A stretch of 64,000 nucleotides of DNA from Pseudomonas sp. KU26590 (GCF_026153515.1 NZ_CP110644.1:5397501-5461500); one strand, 5' to 3'; shown: positions 45,678 through 60,105, counted from the stretch's first letter. Notes: a model not told the origin generated them from the sequence alone. A program made the numbers and translations.

Positions 45678-46289
45678 TCAGGATTTCAGAGTGTGGATGA
45701 TCGATCGCTTTGGCGGCTCGTTGAGGTCGATGCCGCTGTCGAACAACAGGTTCATCAGCTCGACGATCATGATCGCGGTCAGGCCCCAGATCTTGTATTC
45801 GCCGAAGCGGTAACTCGGCACGTACCAACTACGCCCTTGATAGTCGATGCGGTGAGTGTGCTCGCGCGCATCCTGTCGGAAGAAATCCAGCGGCACGCTA
45901 AAGACCGCCGCGATCTCGCCATCATTGGGTGTGTACTCGACGAAATCGGGAATGATGCCGACGTAGGGCGTCACCCTTATACCGTGCTTGGAGATCAATG
46001 GACTCAGCGGGCCGATCACCTCCACCAGACCCGGTGGCAAACCGATTTCCTCTTGGGCTTCGCGCAGCGCCGTGAAGATCAGGTCCGGGTCTTCCGGGTC
46101 ACGCCGCCCGCCCGGGAAGGCCACTTCACCGCCGTGGGTCGACAGGCCGCTGGCGCGCAGAGTGAGCACCAGTTCGGGCTCTGCGTTGCGGGTGATGGGG
46201 AGAAGCACGGCGGCCTCGGGGAAGCGCGCGTCCGTTTCCAGCATCACCGGCGTGTGGCTGCTCATACGGTGAAGTAGCTCATCCAGCAT
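45678..46289 (-). CDS. Nudix CoA pyrophosphatase-like hydrolase (NudL type)
   Basis: Probably cleaves CoA or its derivatives into 3',5'-ADP and phosphopantetheine. 203 residues. Nudix box: GGRRDPEDPDLIFTALREA then QEEIGL. Just before it is the CoA-specific UPF0035 motif, LVLTLRASGLSTHGGEVAF. Acts in the cytoplasm. Divergent from the second Nudix gene at 46443. The 76 bases before the gamma-CA-like gene contain a short tandem CCTCATGGxxC repeat. Confidence 0.88.
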   Translation of the reverse strand: MLDELLHRMSSHTPVMLETDARFPEAAVLLPITRNAEPELVLTLRASGLSTHGGEVAFPGGRRDPEDPDLIFTALREAQEEIGLPPGLVEVIGPLSPLISKHGIRVTPYVGIIPDFVEYTPNDGEIAAVFSVPLDFFRQDAREHTHRIDYQGRSWYVPSYRFGEYKIWGLTAIMIVELMNLLFDSGIDLNEPPKRSIIHTLKS

Positions 46290-46442
46290 GGGAATTCTCG
46301 ATCGGTTGCCTGCCCGGCATCATGCACCAAAGCGACGACGCGCCCAAGTCTTGTAGGACAACCCACCCGCGCAAGACGCCTCTTGCCGTCCACCCGCGGT
46401 ACGGCTCAAGATAGCCGCTGCCAACAGGAACCCGATTCCATC

Positions 46443-46994
46443 ATGAAATTCTGCAGCAACTGCGGCGAACAGGTCATCCAGCGTATTCCCGAGGGCGACA
46501 GCCGTCTGCGTTACGTGTGTGAACATTGCGACACCATTCACTACCAGAACCCCAACATCGTGGCCGGCGTCGTGCCGGTGTGGGGCGAAAAGGTGTTGCT
46601 GTGCCGCCGCGCCATAGAGCCCCGATTGGGCTACTGGACGCTGCCCGCCGGGTTCATGGAAAACGGCGAAAGTGTCGAACAGGCCGCCCGCCGGGAAACC
46701 CTTGAAGAAGCCTGCGCGCAGGTCAAGGACCTGCAGCTGTATTCGATGATCGACGTGCCGTACATCAATCAGGTGCATATCTTCTACCGCGCGAACCTCG
46801 TCAGCCCGGAGTACGCCGCGGGCATCGAAAGCCTTGAGGTGAAGTTGTTCGACGAAGCCGACATCCCGTGGTCGGAGCTGGCTTTCCAGACCGTCAGACG
46901 TACCCTAGAATGCTTTTTCCGCGACCGGCAGCATCAGGATTTCCAGCTGCACACCGATTGCCTGTCCGTCACACCCCCTCTCAAAACCACTTGA
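46443..46994 (+). CDS. Nudix hydrolase with N-terminal zinc ribbon
   Basis: 183 residues from ATG 46443. Residues 4-30 hold two Cys pairs (CSNCG and CEHCD), a zinc ribbon as in NudC-like enzymes, followed by a Nudix domain: WTLPAGFMENGESVEQAA then RRETLEEACAQV. Full-length NudC (NADH pyrophosphatase) has an extra N-terminal domain that is absent here, so the substrate remains open (ADP-ribose, NADH or similar). It lies 50 bases before the L,D-transpeptidase gene on the same strand. Confidence 0.87.
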   Translation: MKFCSNCGEQVIQRIPEGDSRLRYVCEHCDTIHYQNPNIVAGVVPVWGEKVLLCRRAIEPRLGYWTLPAGFMENGESVEQAARRETLEEACAQVKDLQLYSMIDVPYINQVHIFYRANLVSPEYAAGIESLEVKLFDEADIPWSELAFQTVRRTLECFFRDRQHQDFQLHTDCLSVTPPLKTT

Positions 46995-47044
46995 TCAAGA
47001 CGATGACGCGCGATTGCCGCGCAGGCTTCAGGGATACCCTTTTC

Positions 47045-47608
47045 ATGCGTTGGTTGCTTGCCGTTTTATGCCTGTCGGTTGTGCCGCTGTCCCAGGCTGC
47101 ATTCACCCAGACCATCGTGCCCAAAGGCAGCGAACAGAAGTTCGTTGGCGGAAAGGTCGTCGACACCGAGAACATCGCCGACCGCACCATCGACAAGGTG
47201 CTGGTCCTGAAATCTGCGCATCAACTGCAGCTGATTAGCCGTGGCGAAGCGTTGAAGACCTACCGGATTTCACTGGGCAAGGCGCCCAACGGCCCAAAAC
47301 TGCAAGAGGGAGACCAGCGCACGCCGGAGGGTTTCTATTGGCTGGACTGGCGCAAGACCAGCGACGCCTACAACCTGTCGATGCACATTTCCTACCCCAA
47401 CATCTCCGATGCAGCACGCGCCCGCCGCGAAGGCGTGAAACCCGGCAGCATGATCATGATTCACGGCACGCCGATCAACGAGGATTACCCGGAATGGTAT
47501 TTCCACACACTGGACTGGACCAACGGCTGTATTGCCATGCGCAACGGCGATATTCGTGAGGTGTGGGATCTGGTGAAAGACGGGACGATGATCGAGATTC
47601 GGCCTTGA
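47045..47608 (+). CDS. L,D-transpeptidase family protein (YkuD domain)
   Basis: 187 residues from ATG 47045; signal peptide 1-18 (LAVLCLSVVPLSQAA). The YkuD domain holds the catalytic signature with His in IMIHGTPINEDYPEW and the nucleophile Cys in DWTNGCIAMRN. In this family the enzyme makes 3-3 peptidoglycan crosslinks or attaches proteins to the wall in the periplasm; with such a short protein the exact role cannot be told. An upstream in-frame ATG (MTRDCRAG, 14 codons) is less likely. Ends at a REP doublet shared with the convergent NIF3-like gene. Confidence 0.88.
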   Translation: MRWLLAVLCLSVVPLSQAAFTQTIVPKGSEQKFVGGKVVDTENIADRTIDKVLVLKSAHQLQLISRGEALKTYRISLGKAPNGPKLQEGDQRTPEGFYWLDWRKTSDAYNLSMHISYPNISDAARARREGVKPGSMIMIHGTPINEDYPEWYFHTLDWTNGCIAMRNGDIREVWDLVKDGTMIEIRP

Positions 47609-47613
47609 GGTAA

Positions 47614-47705
47614 CTGTAGGAGCCGGCTTGCTGGCGAACGGGGATGTCGCAGTCAACATTTTCGTCAACGATCTACCGCGTTCGCCAGCAAGCCGGCTTC
47701 TACAG
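47614..47705. repeat. REP doublet, second sequence type
   Basis: Arms 47614-47640 and 47679-47705 match as reverse complements except for one base (GGAGCC versus GAAGCC). The core (GGCTTGCTGGCGAACG) differs from the elements at 19137 and 43314, so at least two REP subfamilies are present. It lies between convergent genes. Confidence 0.88.
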
Positions 47706-47766
47706 AGGGGCAGCGGTGCTGACATTCAAGAAGGCCAACATCGACGGAACACGGACGGCAGCGGAG

Positions 47767-48078
47767 CTAGATATCTTCCAGCTTCCACACATCATAAGCC
47801 GGTACATCGTAGGGATGACTGGCCTTCAGCGCAGCCACCGCCTGCCTGATCAGCTCATCTGACACGACAAGCTCAACCTTCCATTCCTGAACCTGCTCGA
47901 CCTCGCCGGCTTGCCCAATGAACGGCTGACTGCCGTCCAGCGGACGAAACTGACCGTGGCCAAGCACCTGCCATGAGCAGCAGTCATACGCGCCGATTCG
48001 CCCCGCACCGGCGGCGAACAACGCGTCTTTGACCTGCTCAACATGGCTCGGTGGCACAAAGAAGGCCAGCTTGTACAT
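47767..48078 (-). CDS. NIF3/YqfO-like small protein
   Basis: 103 residues. It matches the separate single-domain version of the insert in YqfO/NIF3 proteins (a PII-like ferredoxin fold): MYKLAFFVPPSHVEQVKDAL, GAGRIGAYDCCSWQ, GQFRPLDGSQPF and SHPYDVPAYDVWKL. These are conserved in proteobacteria, function unknown. Located six bases after the purL stop on the same strand, so it is probably co-transcribed with purL. Confidence 0.85.
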   Translation of the reverse strand: MYKLAFFVPPSHVEQVKDALFAAGAGRIGAYDCCSWQVLGHGQFRPLDGSQPFIGQAGEVEQVQEWKVELVVSDELIRQAVAALKASHPYDVPAYDVWKLEDI

Positions 48079-48084
48079 CAGCGA

Positions 48085-53658
<5,574 letters not shown>

Positions 53659-53692
53659 TCAGTCGCCGGAATCCGCTCGCGGTGGCACTGAA

Positions 53693-54175
53693 CTACCCCT
53701 TCGCCCGCCTCATTCTGAAGAACTCGCTCAGCATCGTCCCGCACTCCTCCCCCAGCACCCCGCCTTCAAACAACACGCGATGGTTCAAGAAAGGTTGCGT
53801 AAAGAACTGCCCCTGACTCTGCACCACCCCCGCTTTCGGCTCAGTCGCGCCATATACCACGCGGCTGATGCGCGAATGAACGATCAAACCCGCGCACATG
53901 CTGCAGGGTTCAAGCGTGACGTACAGCGTGCTGCCGGGCAGGCGGTAATTGCTGAGTGACTGTGCTGCCGCACGAATGGCGACCATCTCGGCGTGGGCAC
54001 TGGGATCGCTGCCGCTGATGGGGCAGTTGAAACCGCGGCCGACGATTTCACCGTTCTGCACCACCACCGCGCCAACCGGCACCTCGCCCAGTAACCCACC
54101 CTCCGCAGCCAGGGCCAGGGCTTCGCGCATGAAGTGCTGATCGCGACTGCGATCAATAATGGGCGGCTGACGCAT
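53693..54175 (-). CDS. tadA: tRNA-specific adenosine deaminase
   Basis: Deaminates A34 to inosine in tRNA-Arg(ACG), in the cytoplasm. 160 residues. Zinc deaminase motifs: HAE (H61, E63) in SAHAEMVAIR and PCSMC (C91, C94) in LEPCSMCAGLIVHS. The ATG overlaps the TGA of the multicopper oxidase gene (TGATG), so the two are co-translated. A cumA-cumB operon has been described in P. putida; I suspect cumB corresponds to this gene but have not verified it. Confidence 0.95.
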   Translation of the reverse strand: MRQPPIIDRSRDQHFMREALALAAEGGLLGEVPVGAVVVQNGEIVGRGFNCPISGSDPSAHAEMVAIRAAAQSLSNYRLPGSTLYVTLEPCSMCAGLIVHSRISRVVYGATEPKAGVVQSQGQFFTQPFLNHRVLFEGGVLGEECGTMLSEFFRMRRAKG

Positions 54176-55548
54176 CAGGAGACCTCAATAGCGGCCATGA
54201 GACCGGTTTCCATGTGATCGATTACATGGCAATGAAACATCCACACGCCGGGATTATCCGCCACCAAGGCGACGCGCGCGCGCTCGTTGCGCCCCAGCAG
54301 GTAGGTGTCGGTGAAATACGGAATCACGTCCTTGCGATTGGAGGCGATGACTTTGAAGCTCATGCCGTGCAGGTGAATGGGATGCTGATACTGCGTCATG
54401 TTCTTCAGCTCAAAGATGTAACTCTTGCCTCGTTCAAGCCTGGCGATCGGCCGGTCGGCACAGGTCTTGTCGGTGATGTCCCACGCCTGGCCGTTGATCT
54501 GCCACAAACTGGGCGGCTTGCCGTTGTCGACATTCACCGACACCGAACCGACCCATTCGAAATTGAAATTGAGCTTCTCGGCGTTTGCCAGATCAGGCTC
54601 GGCAACCGGATTGGCCGGCAGCTCAGGCGGCCACTCGCCCGGCGTATCGGTGCTGGCCACCGAACGAAATGTGCCCAGCCGCACGGGGCCGTTGCGCAGG
54701 GAAATCTCTTCACCGGCGGCAGGCGCCTTGATCGCCAGACAGATGCGCATGCCAGGACCCAGCCAGTAATCCTTGCCCAGAGGTCGCGGCTTGACCGGGT
54801 TGCCGTCCAGGGCGTAGATCATCGCCTCGGCGCCCGGCAGGTTCAGGCGATAGGTCACGGTGTTGTCGAGATTGAGAATGCGCACGCGGGTGATCTGCCC
54901 GGCAGGCAGCTCAACGACGCCTTGTGGCACGCCATTGATCGTCGACAGACGCCCCGCCGTGCCCTCGCGTGCAGCCTCGCGAATAACGCTGAAATCAGTG
55001 AAAGCGCCCTCCTCGTCCACGTGCCAGCTCTTCAGGCTGACGACGCGTTCGTGAGCAAACCCTGTCGGCTCGCGTTCTTCGACGATGAGCGGCCCGACCA
55101 GCCCGCGGCCCAGTTCTTCACTGCTGCTGACATGGGGGTGATACCAGTAGCTGCCGGCGTCCGGCACGCGGAATTTATAGTCGAAGTACTCGCCCGGTTT
55201 GACCGGTAATTGCGAGACGTAGGGCACGCCGTCCATCTCCAGCGGGAGCCGAATGCCGTGCCAGTGAATCGTGGTTTCAACGGGCAGATGATTGATGAAG
55301 CGCACCCGAAGCCACTCGCCCTGCCTGACGCGCAGTTCAGTGCCAGGCGCCGAGCCGCCGAATGCCCAGGCGGGCGTCTGGTGCCCGGCCACCAGCTCAA
55401 CGTCGAGCGGCGCGGCGATCAGTTCGTAATCGTGCCCTTCGCCCGGCCCGCGTTTGCCGAGCCAATACCTTGAGGCGCCGCCCGCGCCAAGCCCGACCAC
55501 GGCAAGACCGGCCAGACCTCCGAGTATCTGTCGACGGGTAAAAGACAT
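54175..55548 (-). CDS. cumA: Multicopper oxidase, CumA type
   Basis: Exported copper oxidase; the P. putida homologue CumA was linked to Mn(II) oxidation, though later work made that role doubtful. 457 residues. Twin-arginine signal (SFTRRQILGG) followed by a hydrophobic stretch. All four copper-ligand motifs are present: TTIHWHGIRLP, SYWYHPHVSSS, HPIHLHGMSF and MFHCHVIDHMETGL, the last holding the type 1 Cys and axial Met. Overlaps tadA at the stop/start codon. Confidence 0.93.
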   Translation of the reverse strand: MSFTRRQILGGLAGLAVVGLGAGGASRYWLGKRGPGEGHDYELIAAPLDVELVAGHQTPAWAFGGSAPGTELRVRQGEWLRVRFINHLPVETTIHWHGIRLPLEMDGVPYVSQLPVKPGEYFDYKFRVPDAGSYWYHPHVSSSEELGRGLVGPLIVEEREPTGFAHERVVSLKSWHVDEEGAFTDFSVIREAAREGTAGRLSTINGVPQGVVELPAGQITRVRILNLDNTVTYRLNLPGAEAMIYALDGNPVKPRPLGKDYWLGPGMRICLAIKAPAAGEEISLRNGPVRLGTFRSVASTDTPGEWPPELPANPVAEPDLANAEKLNFNFEWVGSVSVNVDNGKPPSLWQINGQAWDITDKTCADRPIARLERGKSYIFELKNMTQYQHPIHLHGMSFKVIASNRKDVIPYFTDTYLLGRNERARVALVADNPGVWMFHCHVIDHMETGLMAAIEVS

Positions 55549-55720
55549 GTACGGAAAAACCTCAAAACGACTGTCCGCATCCGGGAACGATGCAAGGGGC
55601 GGACACGATACACCTGCACTTACAGAATTTTAAGGCGACTGCGTACGCAATACATATTTAGTGCCAAATGAATCAGCGATCGCGCCAAGATTGTCTTCCC
55701 GTTCATCAAGGAAGACGAAT

Positions 55721-58651
55721 ATGACCTTTGCACCCACCCGCCTACGCGCTACATCCCTGAGCCAGGACCGGACCGCCCTCATCAAAATGAGTGAGCGCCT
55801 GGTCGAGGCCTGCCCGGACATGCGCGAAATGGCCCGCAGCATCGCCCGAGAAATCCTCCTGCGTCACACCGGTTACGATACCGAGCCCGACACAGTTTAC
55901 TGGCACTGCTTCCACACGGCGGAGAGCAGCCCGCGATCGTTCAACGGCTGGCAACACCGGGACGCGCCTTACCAATCGATGACCCTTGCGCAGTTGGTCA
56001 TGCACCGTTTCAACCCTCACGATCAGGACAACGCCGACACCCTGCAGATGCTCAGCGGGTTCTACACCGCGGGCCCTGATGCAGAAGCGTTCGATGAGCG
56101 AAACGAGGTCATGATGTTGCCCGCGCAGGTCATGAGCGACTTCTGGGCAGTGGATTTCAAATCCCGCTTTCAAGAGAAGTTGAAGACGTTCTGGCGCGAC
56201 TTCGCCGACGATTTCCGCACCCTGGCCAAAGCCAATTTCATCGCCAGCGCCTTCGAAGACCACCACGCCGGCTGGCTCAGTGAAGAAGATCTACGAACCG
56301 TCTTGCGTGCGGCTAACGTTGAACCGACCGATTCTCCGAGCCTGCAAACACTCCAGGCCAGCTCGCCGGCCAGTGTTGACGCGAACGTCTGGACCTTCGA
56401 CGTGATCGGCTATGAGGCCAGCGACATCTTGCGAATCGTGACCTCGACCGGCCGGCAGATCCTCTACACCCCCGGCGAAGTGCAGGCGTTTCATGCTTTC
56501 GCGACACCGGACGAATTGCACTGGTGGCTGCTGTCGCAGAACAACCGCCCGGAGAGGCGCGCACACTTCATGGGCCACTTCCCGCTGTCGGCCCATGGCG
56601 AGGCCGATGAAAATATCGGGTTGTATCACGGCCTGGATGTGCTCTACAGCACATGGGGATCTGCTCATCCCGGTCTGATCAATCAACAGAGTCGGCCTGT
56701 GTCAGGGGACCCGTTCGCTCTTCTGCGCGACGCAATCCGGGCGCGGATGTTTGCCGACGCAGATCTGGCGCTGCATTCCAACGGCGACCTGCGCAAACAG
56801 ATGTGGATCGGCTATCTGCGATCGCTCTCTCAACTGTCCGGCGCGCTGGCGGCGATTGACTGGCCGATCGCGCTGGCAGCCGTGGGCGCCGGCATCGCCG
56901 ACATAGGGCTCAACATCGATCAGGCCGTGAACGGCGCGAGCACCGCTCAGCGCAAGGCAGGGGTTATCGGCGCGGTGACGGCGGCCATCGACACGCTGTT
57001 TAACAGTGCATTTCTTGTGGGCGGAGAGACGTTGGCGGAAGGCGAGCTACCGCAGCCTGAAGCCGGGTTGGAACCAGCCCCCGATGTCGATGAGCCTGTG
57101 GGTGGGTTCGTAGAGACGCCGGGCTTCGAACCCGAATCCGTTTACCCCACTGAGCGCAACGATGGGCTGAATTCTTTCGAGACCAACATGCTACTGGATG
57201 CCTTCGAGCCCATACGTGAAGAGGGCAAGATGAACGGCATCTACCTGACCGATCAGGGTGAAACCTTTATCGAGATCGATGGCTTTGCCTACGCCGTTCG
57301 CTACATCAACGAACTGAAATCCTGGGCCATCATCGACCCTGAGAACCCCTTCTCGTTTTATCGAAACCGGCCCGTCCGGCTCAACAGCGCTGGCAGGTGG
57401 GAGCCCATCATTCCGTTGAGTCTGCAAGGCGGAGGTAAAGCGATGAGCAAGATAGGGATTGGACGTGGGCCCGGCGTTTCACCGCACACAGCGCCTCTGC
57501 CCAGCCCCTACGAAATACCGGAGGCACTCAGGTCCGATGTGATGGAAGGCGCGCAATTTGGTGGACGTCGTGTGGATGAGCGCTACCACAGTGGCGATTT
57601 CAGCACGCGCGACCCCTATGATGATTTCAAACGCCTGCGTCACGATCTGCACAATGACGCCGACGCATTCTTCACGACACTCCAACTGCCGCCGCGTCCG
57701 GAAATCCCTGGCCTGCCTACCGACGCGCCATTGAAAAGCACGCTGAAGACGCTGTTCCAACGCTCACCGGGTCTGGTCATCGGGGAGAGTCACGCCGGCA
57801 TCGGTAGCAAACAGTTTCTGATCGAACAGATGCCGCGTCTCGCCAAGCTCAAGGTGCGAACACTGTATATGGAACACCTCATGACCGATTTTCATCAGGC
57901 AGATCTGGATGCCTTTTACAAGACGGGGCAGATGTCGCCTCAGCTTGAAACCTATGTAGAAACACTCGACAAAGGGCATCGGACTGATCCCACCGGCAAA
58001 TACACCTTTATGGCCGTGCTCAGAGCCGCCCGAGCCAATCGGTTGCGAATCAGAGCCATCGACTGCATGGCCAGTTATCGTCTCGACGGCGTAGGGAGTG
58101 CTGAACGAACCCTTAGGCAGAAAATGATGAATTACTTCGCCAAAGGCGTCATCGATGCGGATCAAGCAGCAAACAGTGGCAGCTGGGTCGCGCTCGTCGG
58201 CAACTCCCACGCCAACACCTATCAGGGCATCCCGGGCGTGGCCGAACTGGAAGGCGCCATCGGATTGCGCATCGAAGATGTCCGCGTCATGGAGTCGGGA
58301 GCGGTAACCCCGGACCCTGGTGCCGAGATGTTCGATTCTATGGGCCGTCGCGCAGGGACCGTGAGGAGCGACTTCCGCCTGCAATACCTGCGGGAGGCGC
58401 CCAGCCAGCAGACCGACCTGGAGAGCAGGTTGCTCCACCCTGGCATGTTCACGCTCGAACGAACCGGCGACGGGGTGACGCTCGTGCATCGCAATAAAGC
58501 AGGCGCTGCGGTGCATACGGAGGTGAAGCACGAGGGGAATCGCGTGTACATCGACCGCCCGGCATGGCCTCGTGTGAGTGGGCGGCGATTCGATACCTTG
58601 GCGGATCTGACGACTGCGCTGGAGCTGATGGGGATGAGGTTGGTGGGCTGA
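55721..58651 (+). CDS. Large toxin-like protein with Tiki/ChaN-like C-terminal domain
   Basis: 976 residues from ATG 55721, preceded by AAGGAAGACGAAT; a GTG 20 codons upstream lacks a ribosome site. No signal peptide. Residues 1 to about 430 resemble the N-terminal region of pseudomonad proteins labelled dermonecrotic or membrane-targeted toxins (SRFQEKLKTFWRDFADDFRT, ALLRDAIRARMFADADLAL), with hydrophobic helices at about 370-440. Residues about 500-570 contain a toxin-associated beta segment (SFYRNRPVRLNSAGRWEP). Residues about 683-845 look like a Tiki/TraB-superfamily domain as in RtxA and ChaN: GLVIGESHAG (GESH 688-691), TLYMEHL (E718, H719) and LVGNSHANTYQG (GNSH 827-830). In that superfamily such residues bind metal or form the active site. 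Host-directed or interbacterial action is inference. A terminator follows. Confidence 0.72.
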   Translation: MTFAPTRLRATSLSQDRTALIKMSERLVEACPDMREMARSIAREILLRHTGYDTEPDTVYWHCFHTAESSPRSFNGWQHRDAPYQSMTLAQLVMHRFNPHDQDNADTLQMLSGFYTAGPDAEAFDERNEVMMLPAQVMSDFWAVDFKSRFQEKLKTFWRDFADDFRTLAKANFIASAFEDHHAGWLSEEDLRTVLRAANVEPTDSPSLQTLQASSPASVDANVWTFDVIGYEASDILRIVTSTGRQILYTPGEVQAFHAFATPDELHWWLLSQNNRPERRAHFMGHFPLSAHGEADENIGLYHGLDVLYSTWGSAHPGLINQQSRPVSGDPFALLRDAIRARMFADADLALHSNGDLRKQMWIGYLRSLSQLSGALAAIDWPIALAAVGAGIADIGLNIDQAVNGASTAQRKAGVIGAVTAAIDTLFNSAFLVGGETLAEGELPQPEAGLEPAPDVDEPVGGFVETPGFEPESVYPTERNDGLNSFETNMLLDAFEPIREEGKMNGIYLTDQGETFIEIDGFAYAVRYINELKSWAIIDPENPFSFYRNRPVRLNSAGRWEPIIPLSLQGGGKAMSKIGIGRGPGVSPHTAPLPSPYEIPEALRSDVMEGAQFGGRRVDERYHSGDFSTRDPYDDFKRLRHDLHNDADAFFTTLQLPPRPEIPGLPTDAPLKSTLKTLFQRSPGLVIGESHAGIGSKQFLIEQMPRLAKLKVRTLYMEHLMTDFHQADLDAFYKTGQMSPQLETYVETLDKGHRTDPTGKYTFMAVLRAARANRLRIRAIDCMASYRLDGVGSAERTLRQKMMNYFAKGVIDADQAANSGSWVALVGNSHANTYQGIPGVAELEGAIGLRIEDVRVMESGAVTPDPGAEMFDSMGRRAGTVRSDFRLQYLREAPSQQTDLESRLLHPGMFTLERTGDGVTLVHRNKAGAAVHTEVKHEGNRVYIDRPAWPRVSGRRFDTLADLTTALELMGMRLVG

Positions 58652-58666
58652 GGCGGAAAACGTAAA

Positions 58667-58699
58667 AAGCCGAGTGAGACGTTGAGGCTCACTCGGCTT
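58667..58699 (+). terminator. Terminator after toxin-like gene
   Basis: 12-bp perfect stem AAGCCGAGTGAG / CTCACTCGGCTT with a nine-base loop, preceded by AAAA and followed by TCGCTTAAG. It closely resembles the hairpin at 60607-60635 on the far side of the Hcp cassette. Confidence 0.8.
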
Positions 58700-58825
58700 T
58701 CGCTTAAGAAGGTATAGCAGCTCTAAACTCCGCACAACCAACCTAACCCCGTGTCGGGCTGGTAATTCGTGCTGAAATTCAGTTAGTGTTCTGACCTGAA
58801 TTTTTTGAAAAGCAAGGAGCTAATC

Positions 58826-59320
58826 ATGTCATTTGATGCATTTATGAAGGTTGATGGGGTTGAGGGTGAGTCTCTTGACGATGGGCACAAAGGTTGGATC
58901 GAATTACTTTCCTATCACTACAACGCCATGCAGCCCATCAGTCAGACTGCCAGCTCCAGTGGTGGAGCCACTGCGGGAGGTGTTTCCCTCGGCGATTTCC
59001 AGATCAGCAAATATGTGGACAGAGCGACCCCGAAGCTATTTGAGCTTTGCTGTAGAGGTTCGCATATCAAAAATGTGACCATTAGAATCCACCGTGCAGG
59101 AACTGAAAAATTTAAGTATCTGGACATCGTACTTGAAGAGGTTCTGATTTCATTAGTAAGCGGTCAAGGTGACGACCAATCAGGTTTCCCTATAGAGGTA
59201 GTAAACCTTAATTACGGCCGCATTAAATTTGAATACTCACAACAAAATCGTGCTAATGGCGGAAGTGCCGGTATCATTTCTGGGGGATGGGACAAGACTG
59301 CGAACAAGCCATTTGCTTAA
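58826..59320 (+). CDS. Hcp family type VI secretion tube protein (orphan)
   Basis: Hcp forms the hexameric tube of type VI secretion systems and chaperones small effectors in its lumen. 164 residues from ATG 58826, preceded by AAGGAGCTAATC. Family marks: FDAFMKVDGVEGESLDDGHK, SYHYNAMQPISQTASSSGG, LGDFQISKYVDRATPKLFE, VNLNYGRIKFEYSQQ. No other T6SS gene (tssB/C, vgrG, clpV) lies in the window, so this is an orphan copy that would need a system elsewhere. Base composition is lower in GC than the surroundings (27 of 60 over 59041-59100). Followed by a candidate effector gene. Confidence 0.93.
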   Translation: MSFDAFMKVDGVEGESLDDGHKGWIELLSYHYNAMQPISQTASSSGGATAGGVSLGDFQISKYVDRATPKLFELCCRGSHIKNVTIRIHRAGTEKFKYLDIVLEEVLISLVSGQGDDQSGFPIEVVNLNYGRIKFEYSQQNRANGGSAGIISGGWDKTANKPFA

Positions 59321-59376
59321 GTAAATGGATTGGGTGCCATTTGATAAAACGGAAAACTGATCTCAGGGGCAGAGAA

Positions 59377-59412
59377 ATGGCTAACCGCATATACAGCACC
59401 TGCAGGGAATGA
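59377..59412 (+). other. 12-codon leader frame abutting the DUF4225-like gene
   Basis: ATG 59377 (after CAGGGGCAGAGAA) opens MANRIYSTCRE and stops at TGA 59410-59412, directly adjacent to and in the same frame as the ATG at 59413. It may be a coupling leader peptide, or the start of a once longer protein cut by a nonsense codon. No independent evidence that it is translated. Confidence 0.3.
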
Positions 59413-60105
59413 ATGATGAAATCAACAGACGAAAACAGAACAAACTATCTGATGGTTAGTACTGCCGCTGAAAAACTAGGCGAGCAAGCCTGTACATTAG
59501 GTCTTAGGCATATCCAAAACGGCACACTACGCTTGCAATTCAACCGAGAAGTCGCCTATTACGCTAAAAGCATTATCAAAGACGTTTCCGAAGGCAAAAA
59601 AAGTCCCGAACAGGGACTAAAAGAACTAAGAGATGAACAAAATAGCTTATTTACTCAGTCATTGGAGGTTGCCAAAAAAGGCATTGGAGCAGTCGCCGGA
59701 GCAATGCAATTCGCAGCGGGTGCGGGCATTTGCTATGGCTCCCTAGGTACGCTATGCCTCGTTGCAGGTGTACCAATTATGGCTCATGGTGCAAATAACG
59801 TTTATGAAAACGGGCGCAACCTTTGGGAGGGGCGTAGTGATACAGAAGGCCCAGTCAGAAAGGGATACCAAGCAGCAGCGAAAGCAGTTGGTTACGGAGC
59901 ACGAGAAGGAAATATGGCCTACGGATCAGCCGACCTCGCGATGTCTGTATATGGTGTAACTAAGCTGGTCTTAAAACCAGATGCCTGGCGCCTATTTAGA
60001 TATATTAGAACTGACTATGTTCGTGCATATAGAAATACGTCAGTGCCTGTATTAGTGCTAGACAGGGCCGCCGACGCCATCACAGTAGACGGAATGCAAA
60101 AATAG
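59413..60105 (+). CDS. DUF4225-like protein, candidate Hcp-linked effector
   Basis: 230 residues from ATG 59413 (a second ATG follows at once). The central part is strongly hydrophobic and small-residue rich: KGIGAVAGAMQFAAGAGICY through LCLVAGVPIMAHGANNVYE (about 89-132), then a Gly/Ala-rich amphipathic part and a basic C-terminal region (DYVRAYRNTSVPVLVLDR). From memory this layout, especially HGANNVYE and the RAY..S.P end, matches DUF4225 proteins often found beside T6SS genes in enterobacteria. Such a segment could insert into membranes. GC is low (28/60 at 59461-59520, 21/60 at 60001-60060). Its stop overlaps the next start by one base. Confidence 0.65.
   Translation: MMKSTDENRTNYLMVSTAAEKLGEQACTLGLRHIQNGTLRLQFNREVAYYAKSIIKDVSEGKKSPEQGLKELRDEQNSLFTQSLEVAKKGIGAVAGAMQFAAGAGICYGSLGTLCLVAGVPIMAHGANNVYENGRNLWEGRSDTEGPVRKGYQAAAKAVGYGAREGNMAYGSADLAMSVYGVTKLVLKPDAWRLFRYIRTDYVRAYRNTSVPVLVLDRAADAITVDGMQK

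Noticed and set aside
55661..55720. GTG start 20 codons upstream for the Tiki-domain toxin
   Set aside because: The ATG at 55721 has AAGGAAG at proper spacing, while the GTG has no ribosome site.
58740..58790. CTGGTAATTCGTGCTG before hcp considered as a sigma-54 promoter
   Set aside because: The GG and GC are separated by eight bases; a sigma-54 site needs ten, and the TTGC part is missing.
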